DNA from: Lentisphaerota bacterium
GTDB lineage: Bacteria; Verrucomicrobiota; Kiritimatiellia; JAAZAB01
Assembly (NCBI GenBank): GCA_016199105.1
Contig: JACQHI010000455.1
Span: forward strand, 1-13,123
Direction: 5' to 3'
DNA: 13,123 bases
Below are positions 1 to 6,392 of the stretch, one piece after another; within the stretch, counting starts at the first letter, position 1; every line of letters starts with the position of its first letter. Both the position numbers and the translations under genes were made by a program. A model generated the notes under the pieces. It searched no databases. It was given only the letters and a program-made list of their open reading frames with translations, and had not been told where the DNA came from.

Positions 1-53
1 GTCGTTCACACCCGCGCCACAAAATAATGCCGCCCCGCACGGCTGCCGAAAGG

Positions 54-430
54 TCACGAATCGCCATAGGCTGGGAAGTCAACAGGCGGTTGTCTTTTCG
101 TTGCCAGAAGGTTTTCGTAGCTTCTGTAGACACATTCTCGCTTAGCGGTGATGAATGGCCCGTCGGGCAACTCGGGCCATTGTTTCCCGCTGCGGTTCTG
201 CCAAGGCTCTTGCATGGAAAGAATATGCACGAACCCAATCTTGGAGTCAATCGCTGGTGTGCCAGGACCGTACAACCCATTTATATATCCTGGCCCTTTG
301 AGCACGAAAGAAAGGGTTGATGGCAAGATCAGGTGGCTTGCCTGTGTTAAAATCGGCCGTGTATTGGACACGCGACCTCCCCATCCACCAACAACCGCGC
401 GAAATGGGAAGAATCCGGTGCAAGGAGGGT
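54..430 (-). pseudogene. Frameshifted coding remnant, unknown family
   Basis: The minus strand carries stretches that read like protein but lie in different frames. The last one, roughly 54-300, is open to a stop at 54-56 and contains GPGYINGLYGPG, HILSMQEPWQNRSGKQWPE and KRECVYRSYENLLATKRQ. Just upstream, about 300-375, a second frame reads RVQYTADFNTGKPPDLAI followed by NPFFRAQ. About 370-430, a third frame reads RRNITLLAPDSSHFARLL. In transcription order these would join into one continuous protein if two small indels were repaired near 370 and near 300. I do not recognise the family. No credible start or upstream extension is visible before about 430. Chance open frames are an alternative, so the confidence is modest. 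Confidence 0.35.
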
Positions 431-767
431 GATGTTGCGGCGGTTGCCTCCTGGCCGATGGCTGGACAAGGGCGAAGTTCGGTCTGGAATGAGGCGGATT
501 CAGGAGGGCAAATCCCTTGTCAGTCGAGTGCCCTGTCCGGGACCCCATGTCTTCAGTGTTTGTCGTCGAAACTTTGCGAAAGGGGTGCTTTTGGAGCCCC
601 ATTACGGAAGGAAAACAGGCTTTCAAAGGCACAATTGTGACATTCAGTGGGATTGAATTCCTGACACAGGTTCCGACGCAGAATTCTGCTCCGTCTCTAT
701 GGCTTGGTCTCCCGCTGGCATTGCCAGTCTATTGCGAACGCGGACACCGGCGGCTGGACACACGAAC
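431..767. other. Stretch without a supportable gene
   Basis: Both strands have short overlapping open frames here, but none has a plausible start, ribosome binding site and sustained protein-like composition. One minus-strand fragment near 560-650 (ECHNCAFESLF, with a CxxC) may be more coding debris. I see no RNA gene or strong terminator. Confidence 0.4.
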
Positions 768-1034
768 CTATGAATCCGAACCAGAATCGGGCATCCCTGC
801 TGGCACAGATTCTTCCGCAGAGGCTGTGGCACTGTTGCCCTCGTCCTTCGCCTTCCGCTTCGTGATGTACATCCGGTAATCGGGATGCTTATCGCTGGTC
901 TTGAAGCCGTTCTTAAAGATCAGAATCCTGGCTCTGCCGAGTGAGCCAGAGAAGTAGGTCTCGCCGCTGGCAGTCTTGCCTGACCACAGGCCTGTGATTT
1001 CAATTAACTCATTCTTGGTTGCCGGATCGTTCAT
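768..1034 (-). CDS. Small conserved-looking hypothetical protein
   Basis: An 88-residue protein. Residues 12-58 form a compact segment: ITGLWSGKTASGETYFSG, then ARILIFKNGF, then HPDYRMYIT (50-58). The remaining C-terminal tail is charged and Ser/Ala/Asp-rich and probably disordered. From memory, similar short proteins with a G-x-Y-x-G strand and a hydrophobic strand before H/Q-PDYR-h-Y occur as hypothetical proteins on accessory elements. They loosely resemble DUF736-type small proteins, and I cannot name a function. The ATG at 1034 is preceded by AGGTGG at a spacing of about six bases, which supports this start. It is divergent from the gene starting at 1221, and the shared spacer holds an inverted repeat. 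Confidence 0.7.
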   Translation of the reverse strand: MNDPATKNELIEITGLWSGKTASGETYFSGSLGRARILIFKNGFKTSDKHPDYRMYITKRKAKDEGNSATASAEESVPAGMPDSGSDS

Positions 1035-1076
1035 ATGGCACCACCTGTGACGAGCTGTGTTGATGTAGATGATGGC

Positions 1077-1098
1077 GTCCTATGTCTACGTATAGGAC
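1077..1098. promoter_or_regulatory. Operator-like inverted repeat
   Basis: Perfect 7-nt arms GTCCTAT and ATAGGAC are separated by 8 nt, in the spacer between the divergent genes starting at 1034 (minus) and 1221 (plus). The centre-to-centre arm spacing of 15 nt is somewhat longer than one helical turn. Size and position suit a dimeric repressor site, but no repressor gene is visible in the window, so the role is inferred. Confidence 0.4.
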
Positions 1099-1220
1099 CC
1101 GCCACGTTGGCAAAACGTTGGCGAATCGACGGGTATGCGCAGATCGTTGGAAACGAAAGGTTTATATATTTCCTTGCATTCACTCTGGAGTAGAGACGCC
1201 TGTCTTGGCGCTCACTCACA

Positions 1221-1841
1221 ATGCAAGAGCCAACAACCCACATGGAACGAGTGTACGGTTACCAGCCCGCGTACCGAAAAAAACTCTTTGAATACAAGCC
1301 CAGTTACATCACTTCCCTGTATCAACCTGTGCGCGTGAAAAGTGAGACATCCGGCGTCTTGTATGGCAAAGACAGAACCATTCATGCCATTTTCGCGCCG
1401 CTCCTTGAAAGCATGGTTGGCTACATTGATTTCTCCAGGCAATACCTCAATAAGGATTTGGATCCGATCACAGGCATGTTCAAAGAGAAAGCGCATTTTG
1501 GCCGCGCTGTCATCGAGGATGTGATGGCGGACATGGCCTTGCGTTACAAGATGATGAATCGCGCCATATTGACCCTAGACTACCAAATCTGCGCTGTAGA
1601 CTCAGAAATCATGCAGCTCCCGTACTTCCAAATTGGGTTCAACAAGGACCTTGATCGTCTCAAGACAACGCTGGAGGCAAAGACCATGGATTTTGAGCAA
1701 CAGAAGATGGAGGAGCGGGTTGCCGGTTGGAAGGACATCACCCGTCTCAAGACCGATCTAATGGAAGTTCTCAAGGATTATGTTGCGACACAGGCATCTT
1801 CCTTATTCCTGAATAACACCGGTGGTGGGAAGCATTATTGA
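1221..1841 (+). CDS. Helical protein of unknown function, coupled to HerA-like ATPase
   Basis: A 206-residue, mostly helical, charged protein with no signal peptide or membrane span. Residues about 150-190 (DRLKTTLEAKTMDFEQQKM onward) have coiled-coil character. I do not recognise the family. The start at 1221 has no clear Shine-Dalgarno; ATG at 1242 is an alternative. The frame ends inside the start of the ATPase gene, with an overlap of about 20 nt, which suggests translational coupling and a shared complex. HerA-like ATPases usually work with a partner encoded next door (for example NurA-type or other nucleases). No nuclease motif is evident here, so it could be an adaptor or structural partner. 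Confidence 0.65.
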   Translation: MQEPTTHMERVYGYQPAYRKKLFEYKPSYITSLYQPVRVKSETSGVLYGKDRTIHAIFAPLLESMVGYIDFSRQYLNKDLDPITGMFKEKAHFGRAVIEDVMADMALRYKMMNRAILTLDYQICAVDSEIMQLPYFQIGFNKDLDRLKTTLEAKTMDFEQQKMEERVAGWKDITRLKTDLMEVLKDYVATQASSLFLNNTGGGKHY

Positions 1842-3211
1842 TGAGATTCTGGAACGGCTGGCTGTGTTGGGCCGCGAGAAGGCACAAGCCTACTGGATGG
1901 CCTACCTGTCTGCAGACAAGGAGGGGAGAGAGCGTATAGAAATGCTGCTGAGCATGATGGCGGCGCGGGACCTGGGTATATCACCCGGAAGCGGCACCAT
2001 CTATCTTGCCCCGCCACCACTGGAGCTTGCATCAGCCGGGTCGTTCCTGGTGGGCAACATCACCTGCAACAAGAAGACTATGGGGCAACTGCGCCTGTCT
2101 GCCGATGCGCTGTCTCAACACAGTTTGGTTGCCGGCAGGTCGGGTCCGGCAAGACGACCGCTGCATTCCGGATCCTCGCCAGTGCGCATGAAAACGGCGT
2201 CAAATGCCTGGTCCTGGATTGGAAGAATGAATACCGTTCGCTCGTTAGGCACCACACGATGGGGCCCGAACTGAGGGTCTTCACCGTCGGAAAGGCCGAT
2301 GTCTCTCCCCTCAGATTCAACCCCTTGATTCCCCCTCGCAATACATCCGCGAGCACGCACTGTAAGCACGTGATAGATATGGTCATGACGGCCTACTACC
2401 TGGGCGAGGGCGTTGCACATCTCTTCCAGGTGGCGATCGACGCGCTATACAAAGAATTCCGCGTCTATGACGGCTTTCCTGAGCAATATCCAACCTTTGC
2501 GGACGTTGCCCATTACCTGTCGGACTACAAGCCTCGGAATCAGAGAGAGGCCGGCTGGCTCAGCAGTGCGGTCAGAAGTCTATCGGTTCTGACCTTCGGC
2601 GAAATGGGGCAAGTCGTGGTTACGAACGATCCCCTGCCGATGGACGAGCTTCTCTCGCAGGATACCGTGATAGAGATGGACGTCTCCGCGGCCGACAAGG
2701 CATTCATCGTACAAGCACTTCTCTGGAACATCTATACACATTGCGCGGGAAGACAGGAGGGCAACGCGGGGTTGACGAACCTGATCGTTTTGGAGGAAGC
2801 GCACAACATATTGAGGAAAAGCGTTGCTTCAGCCAAGGAGACGATACCCGAAATCCTCTTGCGTCAGGCAAGATCCAGGGGCATCGGACTCATCGTCGTT
2901 GACCAGACCATCTCCCTTTTGAGTCCAGCGGTCTTGGGGAACATCCATAATCTGATTTGCCTGTCCCAGCCGCCATCAAGTACGGCTACAAATATGCTGA
3001 ATTTGCCGGAAGACGGGAAAGATTATACCGGTCGATTGGAAGTCGGCGAAGCCATTGTCAAAATTCAGAGCCGTTTTCAAGCGCCATTTACCGTTCGGTT
3101 CCCGATGAATGCGTCGCAACGTTTGTGCATTACTGCAAGAACTACAACATAGTGGAGAAGGACATCCTCGTGCCCAAGACCATCAAAATTCTTGAGCAGA
3201 GTCCGGCGTAG
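1822..3211 (+). pseudogene. HerA/DUF87-like ATPase, frameshifted in Walker A and near the C-terminus
   Basis: Joining three frames gives a P-loop ATPase of about 460 residues in the HerA/DUF87 group, hexameric DNA pumps of repair, conjugation and defence. Frame 1 starts at GTG 1822 and ends in HSLVAGRSG. If one base missing near 2144-2145 is restored, frame 3 continues as SGKTTAAFRIL and gives a textbook Walker A, AGRSGSGKTT. It then continues as CLVLDWKNEYRSL. The Walker B/E segment is NLIVLEEAHNIL (about 2776-2820), followed by the family-typical GLIVVDQTISLLSPAVLGN and LEVGEAIVKIQSRF. After PFTVRFP (about 3090-3105) another missing base moves the frame to ECVATFVHYCKNYNIVEKDI and a stop at 3209-3211. 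As it stands the gene cannot make an active ATPase. Either it is a recent pseudogene, or both indels are assembly errors. Family assignment is strong; the fate of the gene is uncertain. Confidence 0.85.
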
Positions 3212-3239
3212 CATGCCTGTAACATTGTGATGTGCACAC

Positions 3240-3519
3240 TGATCTCGTTGCGAAGTCGGATGCGCGTGAGTGTTCTTCCCTCTTTCCCTTGCCCGGGTCG
3301 TCTGACTCGGGCTTTCTTCCTGACATAGCGAAAGCTCTCTGCTTGTCCTTCTTCCGAGCCTTTGCCCGCCGAAGCGCCGCGCGGCGAGAACGATACCGAA
3401 CTTTTTCGGTTATCAGCCAAGTTGCGGCGTAGGCATTTCTTTAGTTGTTGCACGCTGAATGGCTGGTCAGGGCGATTGTCATCCTCTTCCTGTCGTGCTA
3501 AAAACAAGCGTTGTGTCAA
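3240..3519 (-). pseudogene. Possible degraded minus-strand coding remnant
   Basis: The minus strand reads RQEEDDNRPDQPFSVQQLKK then CLRRNLA in one frame (about 3410-3500). It then reads EKVRYRSRRAALRRAKARKK then DKQRAFAMSGRKPESDDPG (about 3280-3410) in another frame. Both pieces are charged and helical and look more protein-like than the alternatives. The second frame runs back to an ATG near 3482 that follows AGGAAGAGG, but it meets a TAA at about 3442. The family is unknown. It overlaps the terminator candidate on the other strand, so one of the two readings may be wrong. The remainder of 3212-3635 holds no other gene I can support. Confidence 0.25.
3291..3319 (+). terminator. Rho-independent terminator candidate
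   Basis: A 7-bp stem (GCCCGGG with CTCGGGC, one G-U pair) has an 8-nt loop and is followed by TTTCTTC. It lies about 80 nt after the ATPase stop and is suitably placed to end that transcript. The U tract is interrupted. Confidence 0.5.
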
Positions 3520-3553
3520 TGATGCAAACGGCGCGTGGTTTTTAACAAGCGTT
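3503..3553. promoter_or_regulatory. Direct repeat upstream of the ECF sigma gene
   Basis: AACAAGCGTT occurs at 3503-3512 and again at 3544-3553, 41 nt apart (close to four helical turns), ending about 80 nt before the sigma factor start. The arrangement could be a pair of activator sites or autoregulatory elements. The function is inferred only from position and spacing. Confidence 0.3.
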
Positions 3554-3635
3554 TTGTGCTGTTGATTTGTGCTTGCGCGTCATCGGTTTTTGCTTTACAC
3601 GTTCCAAGTAGACCCTGCCCATACCAATTACCATC

Positions 3636-4262
3636 ATGCAGACCACCCGACAGAGCTTGCTGGAACGAATGCGGGACGCCTCCGCGACCCGCGCGTGGGA
3701 GGAGTTCTACGAGCTGTACTGGGGCGTGATTGTGCGCTACGCGCAAAAACAAGGACTCAATGAGGCCTCCGCCCACGAGGTGCTGCAGGAGACCATGGTA
3801 ACGCTCATCCGCGTCCTGCCCGCGTTCCGGTACGATCGGCGGCGGGGTCAATTTCGCAACTTCCTGCTCACGATCGTTCACCGCAGAGCGCTCTCCGAAC
3901 TCCGACGCATCCGCCGCCGGCATGAAGTCTCGCTCGACACCCCGGCGGGCGAGGATGAAGAACCGCTCATCGAACGGCTGGCGGAAGAGCGCGTCCCAGC
4001 ACCCTCCGACATCATGGAGGCCCGCTGGCGCGAAAGCCTGCGTGAGGAAGCGCTGCGCCGCGTGCGCGACGATCCCCGCGTGCAAGGGCGCACATTCGAG
4101 GTCTTTCGCGCTTATGCCATAGACGGGCTGCCCGCCGAGGAAGTCGCCGCCCGATTCGGGGTCAAGGAAAACGCGGTCTATCAAATCAAGGATCGCGTGT
4201 TGAAGCGCCTGCGGCAGGAGGTGGAACTCCTACGCCGGGAACTCGCCGACCCGCGTCCGTGA
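3636..4262 (+). CDS. ECF-type RNA polymerase sigma factor
   Basis: A 208-residue sigma-70 family protein with only regions 2 and 4. Region 2 spans about residues 20-95 (WEEFYELYWGVIVRYA, then HEVLQETMVTLIRVLPAFRY and GQFRNFLLTIVHRRALSELR). Region 4 spans about 150-200, with a helix-turn-helix at 166-192 (AEEVAARFGVKENAVYQIKD). The linker is acidic. It is expected to direct RNA polymerase to envelope or stress promoters, possibly including its own operon. The ATG at 3636 has no obvious Shine-Dalgarno. No anti-sigma factor of the usual zinc-binding kind lies next to it; an FHA protein follows instead. This fits ECF groups controlled by Ser/Thr phosphorylation, known in PVC bacteria. Family call is firm; regulation by the kinase in this window is inference. 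Confidence 0.93.
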   Translation: MQTTRQSLLERMRDASATRAWEEFYELYWGVIVRYAQKQGLNEASAHEVLQETMVTLIRVLPAFRYDRRRGQFRNFLLTIVHRRALSELRRIRRRHEVSLDTPAGEDEEPLIERLAEERVPAPSDIMEARWRESLREEALRRVRDDPRVQGRTFEVFRAYAIDGLPAEEVAARFGVKENAVYQIKDRVLKRLRQEVELLRRELADPRP

Positions 4263-4328
4263 TGGAAAATACGGCTGCCGGCGTAAGGATTGGCGCCGGG
4301 GGGCGTAAACAGATAGGGCCTTCGGCTC

Positions 4329-4347
4329 GCCCCGTCGTAGCCGGGGC
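4329..4347. repeat. Intergenic hairpin between sigma and FHA genes
   Basis: GCCCCG and CGGGGC arms (6 bp) with a 7-nt loop lie in the 142-nt spacer. There is no T tract, so it is not a standard terminator. It may be a REP-like element or a processing/attenuation hairpin. Confidence 0.35.
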
Positions 4348-4404
4348 GGCACACGGGAGTAGAGCGCAGGGCTACGACCGCGCTTCAGGAGACGTTGCCA
4401 CGCG

Positions 4405-4860
4405 ATGACGAACAAGACCGCCATGGAAAGCTGGCTGCCCGGCGCGGGCGTCACGCTCGATCATGCGCCCGACGCTCCGCGCGGGCTCTACGAGCGGCTG
4501 CAATACGTGGCCGGGATTCTACGCGAAGCGGCCGCTTTGCCGGGCTCCAGGCAATTGATTTGGCGTATGTCTTCCGGCGCGCTACGGGTGGAACCCATCG
4601 AAAACACTCGGGTCGTCGGTCGCCGGCCGCCCTCCGACATCATCGTCGGAGATGCCCGCGTCTCCCAGAGTCATTTCCGCGTCGCGCCGACGCCGGCCGG
4701 CGCCCGCATCGAAGACTTGAAGTCCCGCAACGGCGTGTATGTCAACGGACGCAAAATCGAAACGCGCGAGCTGCGCGACGGCGATATCGTCGAAGCCGGC
4801 GGCCAGGTGTTCGTGTTTTTATCCGGGAATAAGTTGTTGTTTTCGACGGCGGGGGCGTAA
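4405..4860 (+). CDS. FHA-domain phosphothreonine-binding protein
   Basis: A 151-residue protein whose C-terminal half (about 68-140) is a forkhead-associated domain. Signature residues are VVGRRPPSDI (G72, R73), RVSQSH (S87, S89, H90; Q replaces the common R), IEDLKSRNGVYVNG (S107, N109, G110) and LRDGDIVEAGG. FHA domains bind phosphothreonine peptides. The N-terminal part (1-60) is helical and of unknown role. It is cytoplasmic, with no signal peptide. AGGAGA at 4387-4392 lies 12 nt before the ATG. Placed between the sigma factor and the envelope genes, it may link a Ser/Thr kinase to the sigma factor; the kinase at 8682-10241 is the obvious candidate partner, by inference. Confidence 0.92.
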   Translation: MTNKTAMESWLPGAGVTLDHAPDAPRGLYERLQYVAGILREAAALPGSRQLIWRMSSGALRVEPIENTRVVGRRPPSDIIVGDARVSQSHFRVAPTPAGARIEDLKSRNGVYVNGRKIETRELRDGDIVEAGGQVFVFLSGNKLLFSTAGA

Positions 4861-4926
4861 GATGCGTTCCGTCTTGGCGCATACCGGATAGACCGGTAAG
4901 GGCCAACAAGGAGGATGAATGAAACG

Positions 4927-5916
4927 ATGAAAACGAAAGATGTGCGTTGGATAAGAGCGATTACGGCACTGGGCTTGCTGGCTGCGGGCTTCATAACGGC
5001 TTCAGCCGCCGTGAAGCCCGCTACGGGAACGGCCTCTGACGTGCCGGCCATCTGGCAGCAAGCCGGCCCGCAGGAGCGTTTGAAAACGCTGCGTGTGGCG
5101 GAAGTGGATGCGTTGCGTCTGCTGACCGAACGCGTCTATGGCGTCCAGCTCAACTCGGAAACGACGGTTTTCGATTTGCTGCTCCGCGACGACGATCTGC
5201 GCGCACAGGTCGTCCAGACGATCAAAGGCGTGGCCACCACCGAGGAACCTGAATATCTGGAAGACGGCGCGGTGCAGGTCGTGCGCGCGGTCAAGCTCCG
5301 GCAGGTGCTGGAGACGATTACCCGCACGATCACCCGGAAACAGACGGCCTTCGGCGACCCGATCACCGTCAGCGATGTGGAAAAAATGTCGCGGGAAAAG
5401 AGGGACGTGGTGATCGATATCATGGGAAACGGGGCGCTGCCGGGCTCGCCTGGCTTGCGCAAGATTCAAGCCAAACGCGCGGCTGAAATGGACGGCTACC
5501 GCAAGCTGGCCGAGCGTTTGATGGGCGTCCGTGTGACCAGCGCGACGACCGTCAAGGACTGTGTGCTGCAATCCGACAAGATCCGCGCCTGCGCCGCGCA
5601 ACTGATCAAGGGCGCCAAGCCCGTCTCGATCAAATACCTGGCCGACGAGTCCTGCGATCTCGGCATGCAAATCAAGGTGGCCGACATCTTCCGCGTTATC
5701 CGCAAGTACAGCAAGGCGGATAAGGAACTCCTATCGGTCGAACGCGACTACGAGACCACCACCTTCACCGAAACGGGCCACGGCGCGCCACGCGCGGCCG
5801 GCGCCGGGCCAACCGTTGGCGGGCCGACCTCCGACATGGAGGCGATGGACGGCGTCTATCAGGAAACCGAGATTATCATCAAACAACTGGTGGGCCAGGG
5901 AGTGGTGATTAAATGA
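4927..5916 (+). CDS. Exported protein with two LPP20-like modules
   Basis: A 329-residue exported protein. The ATG at 4927 follows AAGGAGG at 4908-4914 with 12 nt spacing. An in-frame ATG at 4915 abuts the Shine-Dalgarno and is rejected. Residues 1-27 form a signal peptide ending TASA. Two 44-residue repeats, at about 58-101 and 186-229, share AE-D-xxR-L-ER-xxGV-xS-TTV-D and end in IKG. By my count 22 of 44 positions are identical. This pattern resembles LPP20/FlgP lipoproteins, but there is no lipobox cysteine, so it is probably periplasmic or outer-membrane associated. The tail after residue 275 is Gly/Pro/Thr-rich, then helical. It overlaps the next gene by four bases (ATGA), so the two are coupled. 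Role by analogy: structural envelope component. Confidence 0.8.
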   Translation: MKTKDVRWIRAITALGLLAAGFITASAAVKPATGTASDVPAIWQQAGPQERLKTLRVAEVDALRLLTERVYGVQLNSETTVFDLLLRDDDLRAQVVQTIKGVATTEEPEYLEDGAVQVVRAVKLRQVLETITRTITRKQTAFGDPITVSDVEKMSREKRDVVIDIMGNGALPGSPGLRKIQAKRAAEMDGYRKLAERLMGVRVTSATTVKDCVLQSDKIRACAAQLIKGAKPVSIKYLADESCDLGMQIKVADIFRVIRKYSKADKELLSVERDYETTTFTETGHGAPRAAGAGPTVGGPTSDMEAMDGVYQETEIIIKQLVGQGVVIK

Positions 5917-6059
5917 AGATCTTATGGGTGGGCTTATTGGCGGCGATCCTGGCGGGCGCGACCGGCTGCGCCACGTTCGTCAAACGCGATGTGAAGTCGA
6001 AAGTCATCGAGGAGGAGCCCGTGGTGGCGCCCGACTCGGCCTTTCCCGGGAAATTGTAG
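5913..6059 (+). CDS. Small lipoprotein
   Basis: A 48-residue protein. It begins MKILWVGLLAAILAGATGC, a short signal peptide with a lipobox-like ATGC and Cys at position 19. After it come about 29 residues of charged mature peptide containing VKRDVKSKVIEEEP. The ATG overlaps the TGA of the upstream gene (ATGA), and AGGGAG lies about ten bases before it, so it is translated by coupling. The lipobox has Ala rather than Leu at -3, which is tolerable. Possible role: lipid-anchored partner of the LPP20-like protein. I do not recognise a family. Confidence 0.75.
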   Translation: MKILWVGLLAAILAGATGCATFVKRDVKSKVIEEEPVVAPDSAFPGKL

Positions 6060-6392
6060 CTGCGCGCAGCATCGGATCGGGATGGAAGCGAAGTACAGCG
6101 AGGGCTATCCCTGGCCGATGCTCGGGCAGGCCGTCAGCCGACGGGCTGTCCTGGCGTGGCCGCGCTCGTAAGAGCGTGGTGGATTTGCCGTCCCCTGCCG
6201 CGCAAGGCGGCAGGAACGGAAGGTGGTGGAAAACGCGAGCGTTTTCCGCCAACCTTGTTCACCCGCGCCCACGCGGTGCGCGTGGCCAGCGCGAGGTTTT
6301 AACATGCCTGAGGCATGGGCGCGGGGGTCCGGCTACGGGGTGGTGTGGAGCTTGGCGAAACACGTGAAAGACGCGCAAAAGGGGATGAGATC
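6060..6392. repeat. Gene-free spacer packed with short hairpins
   Basis: No gene is supportable here. At least five perfect small palindromes follow one another: CAGCC/GGCTG (6135-6148), CGCTC/GAGCG with loop GTAA (6163-6176), GGAAAACGC/GCGTTTTCC (6228-6247), CACGCG/CGCGTG (6270-6284) and CATGCC/GGCATG (6303-6317). A REP-like element (6194-6214) and the motif TTCACCCGCGCC (6258-6269) lie among them. This looks like a composite of several dispersed palindromic repeat families between two genes of the same operon direction. Confidence 0.65.
6194..6214 (+). repeat. REP-like palindrome, copy 1
   Basis: CCTGCCGC, loop GCAAG, GCGGCAGG: a perfect 8-bp stem. The flanks (TCC before, AACGGAAGGT after) match the copy at 10288. 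On the same flank orientation the loop is GCAAG here and CTTGC there, so the core is inverted relative to its flanks. Confidence 0.8.

Noticed and set aside
1031..1243. Minus-strand 70-residue frame overlapping the small gene start by four bases
   Set aside because: It covers the intergenic spacer with the inverted repeat, is basic and low in protein character, and has no ribosome binding site. The ATGA overlap is probably chance.
2145..2150. Programmed ribosomal frameshift in the ATPase
   Set aside because: No slippery heptamer or convincing downstream structure was seen, and a second break near the C-terminus argues for damage or sequence error.
6315..6392. ATG at 6315 as start of the DUF4384 protein
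   Set aside because: It lies next to a repeat hairpin, lacks a ribosome binding site, and would place 26 charged residues before the signal peptide.
6060..6392. CRISPR-like array
   Set aside because: The hairpins differ in sequence and spacing; there is no constant repeat with spacers and no cas gene.
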